Shown: positions 9,400 to 20,560 of the stretch, one piece after another
Position numbering within the stretch: the first letter of the stretch is position 1
Layout of the letters: each line of letters begins with the position of its first letter
Origin: Undaria pinnatifida
Taxonomy: Eukaryota > Sar > Phaeophyceae > Laminariales > Alariaceae
Direction of reading: 5' to 3'
DNA length: 64,000 bases
NCBI GenBank assembly: GCA_012845835.1
Contig: JABAKD010000029.1
Coordinates: forward strand, 4,490,000-4,553,999
The notes under the pieces: generated by a model
Databases searched by the model: none
The model's input: the letters and a program-made list of their open reading frames with translations, nothing else
Told to the model about the DNA's origin: nothing
Translations under genes and position numbers: made by a program

Positions 9400-11149
9400 C
9401 CTTCTGTTGCTTAGCCATCAACAAGACCAAATCGTCTCTTCCTCGTCCGAGAACACCCTTTCGAGCTGATGTCCTCCTTCTCCTCTTCCTCCTCTTCCTC
9501 CTCTTCCTCTTCATCCTTCTCCTCCCCCCCCCCCCGCCCCCCTCCTCTTTCTCTTCCTCCTCCCTCTCCTCCTCATCCACATCCTCATCCTCGGAGTTGC
9601 CCCCATCGTCGGAGTCCTCCTTATCGGAGTCTTCCTCCTCGCCCGAGCTCCCCGCCTCCGAGCCGTGTGACTCGTCTAAAACACCTGAGCCCCCATTCTG
9701 CTGGGAGGTCCCGGTGCGTGCGATGGGGGTTGGGACACTCTTCTTCATAGGCGCGACCTTTCGGCGTGGTGCGAGGGCTCTAGCAGTCCTACCCTTCCCC
9801 CTTCCCTTACACTCTAGCAACCTTCCCGCCAACGCGTCCGTTTCCACCTTGCCTACGCTGTAGCTCTCTTCAAATCTCACTGTGTTGGGATCTGACTTGC
9901 TCAGGGCCAACGCAGAGGTATGTTTCTGGTCTACGTGGTACAACATAGAGTACTTCCACACCCACACTTCAGACGTGCAACATATGCACTTCAACGGTAC
10001 GTTGGTGCATGGTGTAGAAGCGGTGAAAGTGGACGCCGCCTTGAGGCCTAACGCAACGACACTTCTTCGCGAGTCCAACTTGGGCGTGAGAGGACAGGTG
10101 GAGTGCATTTTAGATGCCGCGTTTTCCTTGCTGGCTTGTACAACCCGAGTTATGCCTTGTCCCCGATCTCCCCGCCACAAAAGCCGCGCGTGTTGCACTA
10201 CCGCAGGGCCTGTAGGAGCGGCAGCACTATCACCAGAAATGAATATAGTTACTTTCAGCTTCAGGCATGTCAGGCAGTCCTTTGGGTGCAGCAAGCCTAG
10301 GCGTCAAATTCGGTGGATGCTTCAACACACCAAGCATTGATAAACAGGAAAAACAATATCTACCTTCGTACGAGCGCCTTACCTCATCCTCCAGGATGTG
10401 CCCCCCCATGTGCTGCAGGAGTTTCTTCGGCACCACTTCCGCTAAGTGGAGCGGACACTCCACTTCCCCATCGACTGAAGCTACCGGAACGTCCTCCTCT
10501 CCGAGCACCCCGCCCGCCTTGCAAGTGAGGGCATCATGCAGAGGAAGAGGGGTGACATTGCCGCGTGGAGGTGTTCGCACATCAGGAACCGCCTCCCATC
10601 CTTGCAAACTTTCCGCGGTTTCTTGGAGCACGTTCTGTGTAGTGATCAATTCGTCCATGCTGAACACGTACGTCTTCTTGCTCGTAACTGCCGTCACAAC
10701 CATGTCGGCGTCACTGCCCGCGCCCGCACCACCCTCACCCCTGCTCACAACTCCCGTCGCCACCACGTCAGCGTCACCGTTTGCGCCCCCGCCGCTACTA
10801 CTGTCCATCAATGACACACACACTGCTCGATGGTGAGCACTATTACATATGATAAACCAGAGTTTTGTCTTCCAGTGCTTGCCGCTGCTGCTGCTGCTGC
10901 GAGGTACACAATACGCTCCAGCATCACACTACAGCCCTCATGTCTCTCCACTCACTCTCTGTGCTGTGCCGAACACACATGCTCAATGGCCTGGCCCTCG
11001 TCCATTCCTGAACCGTCACTGAAGTTGGCCCCGCAGCAGCGGATGAAGTCCTCGCCATCCGCTGGCTTTCCGCAGACGCTTTGTAGCCAAGCGGTCTTGT
11101 CGAAGGAGGGTTGTAGCAGGGGTCCCTTCACCGTGGAGGCTGTGCTCAT
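9359..11149 (-). pseudogene. Multi-exon zinc-finger-like gene, probably inactivated
   Basis: Exon 1 is 11149-10956: it starts at an ATG, contains QSVCGKPADGEDFIRCCGAN, and ends at donor GTGAGT. Exon 2 is 10800-10383: the acceptor ends CAG, the donor is GTAAGG, and joining it to exon 1 keeps the frame open. Exon 2 is Gly/Val-rich, then has a finger-like ECPLH...HMGGH (C-x2-H-x11-H-x3-H). Exon 3 starts near 10209 after CTACAG. In the phase set by exons 1-2 it hits TAG and TAA within about 20 codons, and the rest is in another frame (to 9359). That rest has CICC...HVDQKH (C-x2-C-x13-H-x4-H), then an acidic D/E run and a poly-Arg/Lys stretch. The ordered splice sites argue for a real former gene; the two stops and frameshift argue it is dead. 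Nuclear DNA-binding is an inference. The gene family is not recognised. Confidence 0.55.
10956..11149 (-). CDS. Exon 1 of the zinc-finger-like gene
   Basis: 64 codons plus two bases from ATG at 11149 to a perfect GTGAGT donor. Cys-rich centre (VCGK...RCCGANF). The intron that follows is 155 bp (10801-10955) and contains a CAG/CTG microsatellite at about 10885-10899. See the whole-gene entry for why the locus is treated as a pseudogene. Confidence 0.5.
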
Positions 11150-11159
11150 TGTGACCACT

Positions 11160-11825
11160 CTCTCTTGCTCTCTCCCCTTTTCTCCGTTGCTCTGCGCTGT
11201 GCGTAGCTGGTGCGCAGGCTGCTGCTGCGCGACCAGGGGGCTGCGTGTCTGCTATGTACCCGCCCTGCCCCTTTATTATATAGGATTTAGAATAGGGTTG
11301 TTTGCACAAGAAATTCTGTGGCGTAATGGGGAGGAGATGGGGTCATCGTACCCCCCCTACCCCCTCTGGAAAGATGAGAATAAAGTTGTAGTACGTAGGT
11401 GTCGAATTTGTTGTTTTTTGCGCCCCTGCTTCGGGTGACATCTTTTTTTCTAGATCGATCCGAAAAATAAACGAGTGTTTGCGTTAAATGAATTCAATAT
11501 CAAAATTCAAGGAAAAATTCCCACCGAGCGAACTTTGAAACAAGAATTTGCCAAAAACGGCATGAAAATTCCAATCATATGATTGAACGACCTGGAGTGA
11601 ACTTCCATCAATAACGACAAGATCATACGATTGGCCTACCAACATCGGGCACACCGGCACAACAATCAGATGGCACGAGGGCACAACCCACACGGCAGCT
11701 GACAGCAGACACTGATCGGTGGTCGCTGTGCCAGGCAGTGGTGGTAGAAACAACCCAAAATTGATGCGGAGGCACCAAAGAGTAGCTGGGAAGGCATGGC
11801 ACGTACGCGCAACGTCAGGGGTAGG
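11160..11825. other. Upstream spacer with a perfect 14-bp palindrome
   Basis: No gene recognised. CAATCATATGATTG at 11572-11585 is a perfect palindrome; a partial echo (GATCATACGATTGG) lies about 50 bp on. A minus-strand frame at 11484-11753 is open for 89 codons but has no domain. Confidence 0.35.
11273..11285 (-). promoter_or_regulatory. TATA-like element upstream of the zinc-finger gene
   Basis: The minus strand reads TATATAATAAAGG about 125 bp upstream of the ATG at 11149. Position and sequence fit a core promoter of the minus-strand gene, with no independent support. Confidence 0.25.
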
Positions 11826-11829
11826 TGCT

Positions 11830-12300
11830 AGTGAGCCAGCGCTCCCGCGCTCTCTACGATGTGACCTCGTTCTCTGCTGCTATGCTGCGTGATGTCGTAT
11901 TCGGTGCTGGTTTTGTCAACCACCGTCGCTATCCCACAACGCTGTCGCCGAAGCCTCCACCGCCACCGCCACCCACGCCGCACGGCCGCCGCTGCTACTG
12001 CTGCTGCTGCTGCTTCTGTGCGGCGGCTGTTGTGCTGCGGCTGCGGTTGTAGTCTCCTGCGTTTGTTTATAAAATAACTAGTCTAATGAAAAACTGGCTG
12101 TTTTGTTGTTGTGGTGATGATCGTGATGATCGAGCCAGGCCGAGCTGCTGTGCCGCAGCTCATCTGGCGGGGCCATCGCCACCGCCACCTCCACCCCCAC
12201 CCCCGCCGCTGTTGCGGCTGCGGCTGCGGTGCTGCTACTACGCTGCTGCTGTGCTGCTGCTGTGCTGCTGTGCTGCTGCTGTGCTGCTGTTTGTCTGATG
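11830..12300. repeat. CTG/CCG/CCA triplet-rich block
   Basis: Dense CTGCTG, GCCGCC and CACC triplets at 11950-12050 and 12170-12295, separated by a short unique spacer with an ATGATCGTGATGATCG repeat. ORFs (poly-Cys, poly-Pro, poly-Ala) follow the repeat. Confidence 0.7.
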
Positions 12301-14280
12301 GTGTGCTGAGCCTGCCCCTGTCGGTGAGTCTAGGTGCTACCGCACCATGTCTAAATTGATGTTGCCTCTCCGCTCCCCGCCTATGATATGGAGGCCGTGT
12401 AGACTACGCCTCTTCTGCGATTCGTTCACCGCAAACACAACCAAAAGCACGGCATGCCGGAGTGAATCTGACCTTTTTCTAGCATGATGGAAGAATTTTT
12501 AGTGGATTATTTTAACGCAAACACTCGACAGACATTATATTGCGCTGTAAGGCCTTCATTGACACCCCTCTCCTGACTGTGTCGTAACCTTGCCAGATGT
12601 GGCTATACAAGATCGTGCAAACTTTTTCATATATATATAGACTATTATGAATGGCACCTCCATTTCATAATACGGGGTCGACGATCTCGTCATAACTCAT
12701 GTTTACGAAAGCTGGGTGTGATGCTTCGATCGCGCATGCGACATGATGGCACCGTGTTACTTATTATAGTAGTAGTAGTCGTCGGATGGTATGGTAAAGG
12801 AACGGTCCATACTTGTGCTTCCTACAGCATACGCACGTTTACTGGTGTGAAATACGTGCCTGGCATATAGAAAAAGTAAAGTATAAGCTGCACTCAGCGG
12901 TGTGATACGGAGCATAGAAAAGGTACGAACAAGATATATATATATAGTCTAGTCTATACAAAGAGGCGTTTTGCATCTTACAGGTAAAACCGATCGCAAC
13001 GTATTATTTTCCTAATTTTTGAAAATGTTCACGTTTCACGAAGCGCGTCTGTGCCAGAGAGAAGCATTGCCAGTCTGCACTCTTCTCGCTTGAACAGCCA
13101 TCTCGCCATAGACGACACCATACCAAGAGCGTCGAGAGTGCTTAGACAGGTGCGGATTATTAAAGTCGGGGATGGATAGCTTGTTATCTACGCTCGTTCG
13201 TGTCTGCAACGCGTTAGGCAATGGCAAGAGTTCTACCCTTGTTGCCGGTGCTGCTGGTTTCGGCTGAGTAGACTATTGATACTCGTATAACCATAGTGAA
13301 GGAGGGGTCCATGCATACCGGCAAAAAAAGCGACGAGGGGGATCTAGAAAATAGCCGCATTTCAATAGGACGAGAGTGCAACGGAACGAGTAAAGTCGTG
13401 CTGCACGCGTGTCTCAGAGCTCCCAGCACTCCACATTAGGAACACCTCCTGACGCCAGGAGCTCTACTTTCTTGGTGAGGCCGATGCTGCAATCGTTATA
13501 TTGTTTCGTCAGTTGCTCCCTCTGAAGCGTAGCCACAGACCAAGCAACAACACCCTGGTATCCTAGCAGATCACACGTACCTGCTATTCCCGACAAGATC
13601 GCCGTCTTCTATGGTACAACTCAAAGTTGGCTGCGTATCGCTGAATTTCGCTTAATCGTGCTCTCGCCGCAATGTTCGAGTCTAACGCCGGAGGTTGTAT
13701 TTTGCTCGCCTTGTTTTGTCAATTCACTGGACTTCCGGTAGTCCTTCTTTTCTCATTACCAGCGAGTAAAAGAGGAAACACGGTAGACAGTATGATCCGC
13801 TCAAAAATCAACTACGTACAGTAGTAGCTTGAGCGGTATTCCCTCGTGCCTTTGGGGCTTCAGAAGAAAGCCACCCCACACTTGTTGGACAGAACATATA
13901 CCTCTTCAAGATCTGCGTCATTCAGGTGAGACAGATCCCGGGTATACATGATCTGCATAATAACCTATACATATGTTACAACGCTGCCGGGTAAGAACCG
14001 GGTGGTGTGGATGAGACCATTAATACATGGGTCCTGGGGGTTAGATTTGTGCTACGCAGATCCTGCTCAACGTACCACGCAAAAGAGATAGAAATTGGAT
14101 CTGCCGATAGACGACTTGGATGGTCATCCGTCCGATGTGTGGAATCCAGGCCGGAAACAACTGACCATTATAGCATCAGCCACATGAAGCAGCTCGAGCC
14201 AAAGGAGTAGGATGTGTGCCCGAGCTCCAACGTACTTGGTAAGAAGCTGTTGTACCGAACGCGCGCAGCTGGGTGGTAAT
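12301..14280. other. Mostly featureless DNA
   Basis: Only short ORFs. (AT)n tracts occur at about 12630-12642 and 12932-12946, and a short TAG-repeat at about 12768-12780. No RNA gene, domain or transposon end recognised. Confidence 0.4.
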
Positions 14281-14282
14281 TC

Positions 14283-14735
14283 CTATTGCTTCACCCTGTC
14301 CCCACGTACAGCAGACACTTTCTTGCTTAGGTCAAAACCTATCGTGCCTTTTTTGACGCTATGCATGGCTCCCGATGTATGTCTGTTCGCGGTAGGCCCA
14401 ACGCTATACCTCTTCTTATCTTGGCCCCCTCGCTTGATCTCTGCCGATATATCAGGTTTTCTGATCGGTGGATCCGCTAACTCGGCAATGGCGGCTGCGG
14501 GTGGTACAGGTGTCTTTCTGGCAAACGTGATTGGGGTGACCTCAGCTTTGGCGTACTTCTCTACAGCATCAGCAGGGCTCCGTTTGAGACCAAGGTTTGT
14601 GATGGCAAAGGCTGTACTTTCCAAACTAAATTGAATATAACCATTATCAGCAGGCGTAGTGATCAGAAATTGCAAGGGTGAGAAGAGGACAATGTAGGGA
14701 TCAACCATGAAATATGCATCCGTGGCTAACAACAC
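14283..14735 (-). CDS. Coding-like frame of repeat copy A (unknown protein)
   Basis: A 150-codon minus-strand frame. Its first 85 or so residues are the part shared by the three tandem copies: copies B and C encode the same block (VDP-x-IVLF-x-PLQFLIT, then DNGY...F) but each carries an in-frame TGA at the same place, right after FGL. Copy A has no stop there (a different codon), so it is the only copy open across this block. The conserved frame across copies argues for past protein coding. The last 65 residues (14283-14478) are unique to copy A and lie outside the repeat. I recognise no domain; no signal peptide or membrane span is evident. An intron acceptor may precede it at about 14745. 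Confidence 0.4.
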   Translation of the reverse strand: MLLATDAYFMVDPYIVLFSPLQFLITTPADNGYIQFSLESTAFAITNLGLKRSPADAVEKYAKAEVTPITFARKTPVPPAAAIAELADPPIRKPDISAEIKRGGQDKKRYSVGPTANRHTSGAMHSVKKGTIGFDLSKKVSAVRGDRVKQ

Positions 14736-15223
14736 GCTACTTGTATCCGTCGCCTGGTCGGCGCATCGTCGTTGCCTAGGTAAAAATTCGAAATGTTTTT
14801 AAGTGCAGCAGCAGGTTAGAACATCTAAAACTCACAAGCCACACAAAGCAAAAATTACCGGGGACGCCTGGAGACATTTCGGTCTACCTAATACAGTACA
14901 CAGTTGGTACACAGGGCATACTTAGAGGGCATGGTAACAACCGGGAACGCTCGCCCAGAGGCCGGACTTCTTGCGTAGGAACCATTGTGCACGAACTTCA
15001 CTATATGCAGTCTGTATCCAACATATAGTGCAGCTGTTGCTAGGAGCTCGCGCAGCAGGAGAGTTGTATTTACCGTCAACTTGTGTGCGCCGGTAGAATG
15101 GACGGTGGCTAGCTGTTTTGTTGTTGCTGCTGCTGTTGTCGTTGGTGTGGTTCGCGGTGGAACACGTGTTTTCCCTTGCACGACCCAATATCTGGTGCAA
15201 CCAAGCCCAACCCTTGCTCCGTA

Positions 15224-15345
15224 CGCCTGGCACCACCCAGCACCTGGCACAACCCAGCACCTGCCACAACCCAACACCTGGCACAACCCAACACCTGGCA
15301 CAACCCAACACCAGACACAAACCAACACCTGGCACAACCCAACCC
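15224..15345 (+). repeat. 17-bp minisatellite in copy A
   Basis: Unit CACCTGGCACAACCCAA, about 7 copies with few changes. The same minisatellite recurs at about 16755-16830 (copy B) and 18195-18275 (copy C) with fewer units, each ending in CCCAACCCAA-like sequence. Confidence 0.85.
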
Positions 15346-16023
15346 AACCAAACCCAACCGAAAAGTATCAGCAATCACCGCTACCACTACCACCACGAGC
15401 GTCGGCTTCTTGGACGTGGGCAATCCTGCGGGGTGTGGCAGCAGACAACAGAGAGATTCCAGGTAGATACTGATTATGTGCCGCTACTACTGCTGCTATT
15501 TTTCATGCCAACGCCCACGGCGCATGCCTCGTGCGAGTTTGATACCGGTTACGGGCGGTAGCGTCTCGTCCTGCTGTCTCGGCTTATCCCTCTTTAGCGC
15601 CCACGGAGTTTCTCGTCCGCAACGTCCAGCGAGAGCGGCGTGGCTGATCTGCTGCCTGTTACTGCACTTCTTGCTGCCCGGTACCGTATTATTGGCCCCC
15701 GCTGCACCGTCTGTTCCATCTACTTCCTTGGAAACTTCTATACCCTTTTTTCAGAAAATCAAATATTGTACGAACCAAGGGTGCACAAAAAACAAATTCC
15801 GACATCACCCCCCCAAAACTTCATTTTGACCCCTCAAGGGGGGGGAGGGGGGTCTCGTAAATGTTTCACGGAAGCTTCGATGGAAGAAGAGGGTGATGTT
15901 TCTCTGGAGTTTCCATGGGAGCGTTCAGAGTTCTACTGAAGTCAAAGCCATGGAAGTAGAGCACACTCCCGTGGAAGTAGATTGAACCTTTTCGCGTCCA
16001 TCGAATTCACATCCATCACTCGG

Positions 16024-16190
16024 CTATGGCCAAGGTTTGTGATGTCAAAGGCTGTACGTCACAAACCAAATCGAATATAGCCGTTGTCAACTGGTTTGGT
16101 GATCAGAAATTGCAAGGGTGCAAAGAGGACAATGCAGGGATCAACCCCGAAATATGCACCCGTGGCTAACACGTTATCCGTCGCATGGCC
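16024..16190 (-). pseudogene. Copy B of the unknown coding block, truncated
   Basis: Matches the copy A block (VDP-C-IVLFAPLQFLIT) but has an in-frame TGA after FGL and is cut off after about 50 residues by the deletion at the copy B boundary. Confidence 0.45.
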
Positions 16191-16754
16191 GGCGCATCGT
16201 CGTTGCCTGGGTTAATATTGGAAACGGTTTCAAGTGCAGCAGCAGCTTAGATAATCTAAAACTCACAAGCCACTCAAAGCAAATAACTACCGGGGACGCC
16301 TAGAGGCATGTCGGTCTAACTTCAGTACACAGTTGGTGCAGGGCACACTTAAAGGGCAAGGTAAGAAACAAGAACGCTCGCCTAGGGGCCGCATTTCTTG
16401 TGTAGGAACCATTGTGCACAAGCTTCAGAATATCGATATCAAGAAATAGTGCAGTTGTCGCTAGGAGCTCGCGCAGCAGGAGAATTGTATTTACCGTCAA
16501 CTTGTGTGCGCTGGTAGAATGGAAGGTGGCTAGCTGTTTTGTCCTTGTTGCTGCTGCTGTTGTCGTTGGTGTGGTTCGCGGTGGAACACGCGTTTTCCCC
16601 GCCACAACCCACACCTGGTACAACCAAGCCCAGCCCTTGCTCGGTATGAGAATTAAATTTACCGTCAACTTGAGTGCGCTAGTAGAATGAAAGGCCGCTA
16701 GCTGTTTTGTTGTTGCTGCTGTTGTCGTTGGTGTAGTTCGCGGTGGAACACGTG

Positions 16755-16830
16755 TTTCCCCTGGCACAACCCAGCACCTGCCACAACCCAACACCAGACA
16801 AAAACCAACACCTGGCACAACCTAACCAAA
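16755..16830 (+). repeat. 17-bp minisatellite in copy B
   Basis: Same unit as at 15224-15345, about 4 copies. Confidence 0.8.
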
Positions 16831-17493
16831 CCCAACCCAAACGAATAGCACCAGCAATCACCGCTACCACTACCACCACGAGCGCCGGCTTCTTGGACGT
16901 GGGCAATCCTGCGGGGTGTGGCAGCAGACAACAGAGAGATTCCAGGTAGATACTGATTATGTGCCGCTACTACTGCAGCTAATTTTCATGCCAACGACTA
17001 CGGCGCATGCCTCATGCGAGTTTGATACCGGTTACGGGCGGCAGCGTCTCGCCCTGCTGTCTGGGCTTATCCCTCTTCAGCGCTCACGGAGTTTCTCGTC
17101 CACAACGTCCAGCGAGAGCGGCGTGGCTGATCTGCTGCCTGTTACTGCACTTCTTGCTGCCCGGTACCGTATTATTGGCCCCCGCTGCACCGTCTGTTCC
17201 ATCTACTTCCTTGGAAACTTCTATACCCTTTTTTCAGAAAATCAAATATTGTACGAACCAAGGGTGCACAAAAAACAAATTCCGACATCACCCCCCCAAA
17301 ACTTCATTTTGACCCCTCAAGGGGTCTCGTAAATGTTTCACGGAAGCTTCGATGGAAGAAGAGGGTGATGTTTTACGGACGTTTCCATGGAAGCGTTTAG
17401 AGTTCTACTGAAGTCAAAGCCATGGAAGTAGAGCACACTCCCGTGGAAGTAGATTGAACCTTTTGACGTTCATCAAATTCAAATCCACCAACT

Positions 17494-17750
17494 CGGCAAT
17501 GGCAGCTGCGGGTGGTACGGGTGTCTTTTTGCCAAACGCGGTGAGATTCGCCGTGACCTCAGCTTTGGCGTACTTCTCTACGGCATCAGCATGGCTGCGT
17601 TTGAGACCAAGGTTTGTGATGTCAAAGGCTGTACTTCACAAACCAAATCGAACATAGCCGTTGTCAGCAGGCGTGGTGATCAGAAATTGCAAGGGTGCGA
17701 AGAGGACAATGTAGGGATCAACCCCGAAAAAATACATCCGTGGCTTACAA
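17494..17750 (-). pseudogene. Copy C of the unknown coding block
   Basis: Matches copy A over about 80 residues (SHADAVEKYAKAEVT, KKTPVPPAAAIAE) with the same in-frame TGA after FGL as copy B. The stop shared by B and C suggests they derive from one another after divergence from A. Confidence 0.45.
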
Positions 17751-18194
17751 CACGCTACTTGTATCCGTCGCCTGGTCGGCGCATCGCCGTTGCCTGGGTT
17801 AATGCTCGAAACGTTTTTAAGTGCAGCAACAGGTCAAAACATCTAAAACTCACAAACCACACAGAGCTAAAATATACCGGGGACGCCCGGAGGCATTTCC
17901 GTCTCAGAATCTACCTTCCGTACTCCGTTGGCATAGTGCACACTTAGAGGGCAAGGTAAGAAACAAGAACGCTCGCCTAGGGGCCGTATATCTTGCGTAG
18001 GAACCATTGTGCACAATATTCAGATTATCGATATCCAAGAGATAGTGCAGCGGTCGCTAGGAGCTCTCGCAGCAGGAGAATTGTTTTTACCGTCAACTTG
18101 TGTGCGCTGGTAGAATGGAATGTGGCTATCTGTTTTGTTGTTGTTGCTGCTGTTGTCGTTGGTGTGGTTCGCGGTGGAACACGTGGTTTCCCTT

Positions 18195-18275
18195 GCACAA
18201 CCCAACACCTGGCACAACCAAGCCTAGCCCTTGCTCGGTATGCCTGGCACAACCGAACATCTGGCACAACCCAAC
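18195..18275 (+). repeat. 17-bp minisatellite in copy C
   Basis: Same unit, about 3-4 copies, one interrupted by a TAGCCCTTGCTCGGTATG spacer also seen in copies A and B. Confidence 0.75.
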
Positions 18276-18659
18276 CCAACCCAACCCAATAGCACCAGCA
18301 TCAGTATCGCCACTATCACCACGATGAGCGGCGGCGTCTTGGACGTGGGCAATCCTGTGGGGTGTGGCAGCGGAAAACAGAGAGATTGCAGGTAGATACT
18401 GCTTCTGTGCTGCTGCTGCTCCTGATTGTTTTGCCAACGCCTACAGTTCGTGCCTCGAGCGGTTTTGATACCGGTTACGGGCGGCAGCGTTTCGCCCTGC
18501 TTTCCGGTTTATCCCTCTTCAGCGCCCACGGAGTTTCTCGTCCCCAACGCCCAGCGAGAGCGGCGCGGCTGATCTTCTGCCTGTTACTGTACTTCTTGCT
18601 GCACGCCACCGTGCCATTCTGTTACTGTATTTCTTGTTGCCCGGTACAGTACTATTTGC

Positions 18660-19830
18660 CCCCGTTGCACCGTCTGTATCGTCCACTTCCATGGAACCTT
18701 CCACAAACTTCCATCAGAAAAACAGATATCGTGCAAGCCAAGTTGTACAAGCTCCTATGTTTGGGCCGTCGAAATTCGAAACTCAAATTTGTTCGTATTA
18801 CGGCATCAATAGTTACCGCTCATACCGCCGTTCCTATTTCTACTTCTTCGCACCCCCTTCTTACAAAGTCTTTCTTTCATGGAAGTGGATGGAATCTTCC
18901 ATGAAAGCTCCCCGTCCATGGAAGCTTCCATTACTCCCATGCACATGCTGCCATGGACGATTCCAATACTCCCATAGAAGGGAAGTTTATCTTTCCACAT
19001 ACTTCCATGAGGAGAGCACTGCCATGAGAAGCCTCCAGACGCGAATGCCGTGGAAGCTGACATCTACTTCTACAGACGTATGATAAGTTGACGCTTTGCC
19101 GAAAGTAGTGGAAGCGTCGGGGAAAGAAGCTTCGATGGAAGAAGGGTAATGTTTCACGGAAGCTTTCATGGCAGTACATGTTGTTTTGTCCGTCCAACAG
19201 GTATCTGTTCCTCTTCAGCACGTATGTTGTTCTTGCAGCCTTTCCTTTTCTATCTTCTTGCAACACATCCCTCAGAACACCTGTCGTTTGTTTGTTTTTT
19301 GCTTTGCTTTTTTATATCTTTTTCTCTTATTCATTTTCTTCTTTTTTTTGTTCTTGTTATGGTTTGGCTTGTTGTGTTGTATTCTCGTTTGTACCCGGCA
19401 CGCTAGCATTTTACTTGCTTCACCTTGATGAATTGCGACTGTTTAGTTTACTCTGTTTCACAGTCGATGGCCACAAAATTTGTATGTTTCTAGGATGAAT
19501 AATTTGCACGGACTCTGAGTGTACTGATGAATGTCGTTAGGTAGAAAGAACGGTATAATAATGTGAAGACAACACACACCGTACACGGAAGCCTCCATGG
19601 AAGAAGTGTAATCTTTCGGAAGCTTCTGTTTAATGGAAGATTATGTTTAATGGAAGCTTCCATAGTATATTCCAGTGAAACATTCCATCAAAGTCTTCAC
19701 TCTCAAGAAACCTGCTAGCTGCCTTACTATGTTTTCCACTATTTCATGGAAGATTCCACTACGTCCATGGAAGCTTTCTTAACTTCCCATCGAAGCTTTC
19801 ATTCGTCCATAGAAGTTTCCACTATCCATG
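18660..19830. repeat. Field of CCATGGAAG / GAAGCTTCCATGG words
   Basis: TTCCATGGAAG-like words (palindromic CCATGG next to AAGCTT) recur more than 20 times at 18685-18720, 18870-19170 and 19590-19815, in both orientations, with 6-30 bp spacers. The same words close copies A and B of the 1.5-kb repeat (15850-15990 and 17335-17460). Interrupted at 19180-19580 by T-rich unique DNA. No coding meaning is evident, although one strand reads as MEASM-type repeats. Confidence 0.6.
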
Positions 19831-19849
19831 ACTCTTTCGTCATTATGCG

Positions 19850-20560
19850 GTGCATTGACGATGTCGTTCCTCCTCGTCATCCGGTGCATTGAAAATGTCG
19901 ACTTCCCTATATCGGGACGTTCGTGTTAGTACAGGCAATGATTTGCCACCATACGTACAAGGAAGTGCTGGTGACAGCCAGTTGGCCAGTACAACAGTCC
20001 GTAATGTGTGCTTCTTCCCAAGATTTTCAAGCTCGGTCGGCCCTACCCCCGGCACTCCTTCGCCTGGTCCCATTACCTTTCCGTTATGGTATTACCCTGG
20101 AAACCAGGCGAAGTATTATAATCCAGGATATAGGAGCTACAGATACAGGGTGAAATAGTTTCCCATGCCTTGAGAGCCATGTGTGGAGGGTGCGTTATTA
20201 GGTGAACTTGAAGCCCCCGTCTTGATTATTTCTCGGCGAGCGAGACACCATGGATCTAGTACAAGAGCTCCTACCGTGAGACCTGCTCAGTCGACTTACC
20301 TGTTTACTGTAAAAAATGTCGTCGTCGGCAGGAAACGAACATCCCCGTGAAATCACGATGGGTTTTATCCAGTCCGTTTTCTTCTCTTTTTCAGTTCCAC
20401 ACTTGGTCACCTAAGCGTCTTTCTGACAAATGTTGTCTTCATTACAACTTCAGACGCCCGGTACCACCGCGGCATCATTTATCACAGAGGGCGAGCCTCG
20501 GCACGCACCATTCTTTCCGGTTATGAGTCTTGCCTTTTAACCCACACATGGGCTAGCAGC
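19850..20560 (+). repeat. Diverged dispersed repeat, copy 1
   Basis: Shares blocks in the same order with 24180-24570: GCCACCATACGTA, a CTGGCCAGTACAACAGTCC-like block, CTTCTC-TTTCA-TTCC, and TATCACAGAG...CGCACGCACCATT-TTTC. Identity is patchy, and spacers differ. No protein domain. Nature unknown: an old non-autonomous element or LTR is possible. Confidence 0.4.

Larger units (their letters stand above)
14478..18750. repeat. Three tandem copies of a segment of about 1.5 kb
   Basis: Copy A begins at about 14478, copy B at about 16018 and copy C at 17491. The shared anchor CAAGGTTTGTGATG lies at 14591, 16031 and 17608, so spacings are 1440 and 1577 bp. Shared blocks, in order: a minus-strand coding-like block; a second block around a CAG/CTG tract (frame ...HSTSAHKLTVN...LLLRELLAT); a 17-bp minisatellite; a block ending CCGTCTGTTCCATC; and a CCATGGAAG tail. 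Copy B lacks the first about 110 bp and has an internal duplication (16483-16647 repeated at 16650-16780). A and B are essentially identical over about 200 bp (15620-15838 against 17105-17320) but clearly diverged elsewhere, which suggests gene conversion. Confidence 0.85.

Noticed and set aside
14888-15374. Trp/Gly/Val-rich ORFs such as WVVPGVGLCQVLG
   Set aside because: Translation of the 17-bp minisatellite.
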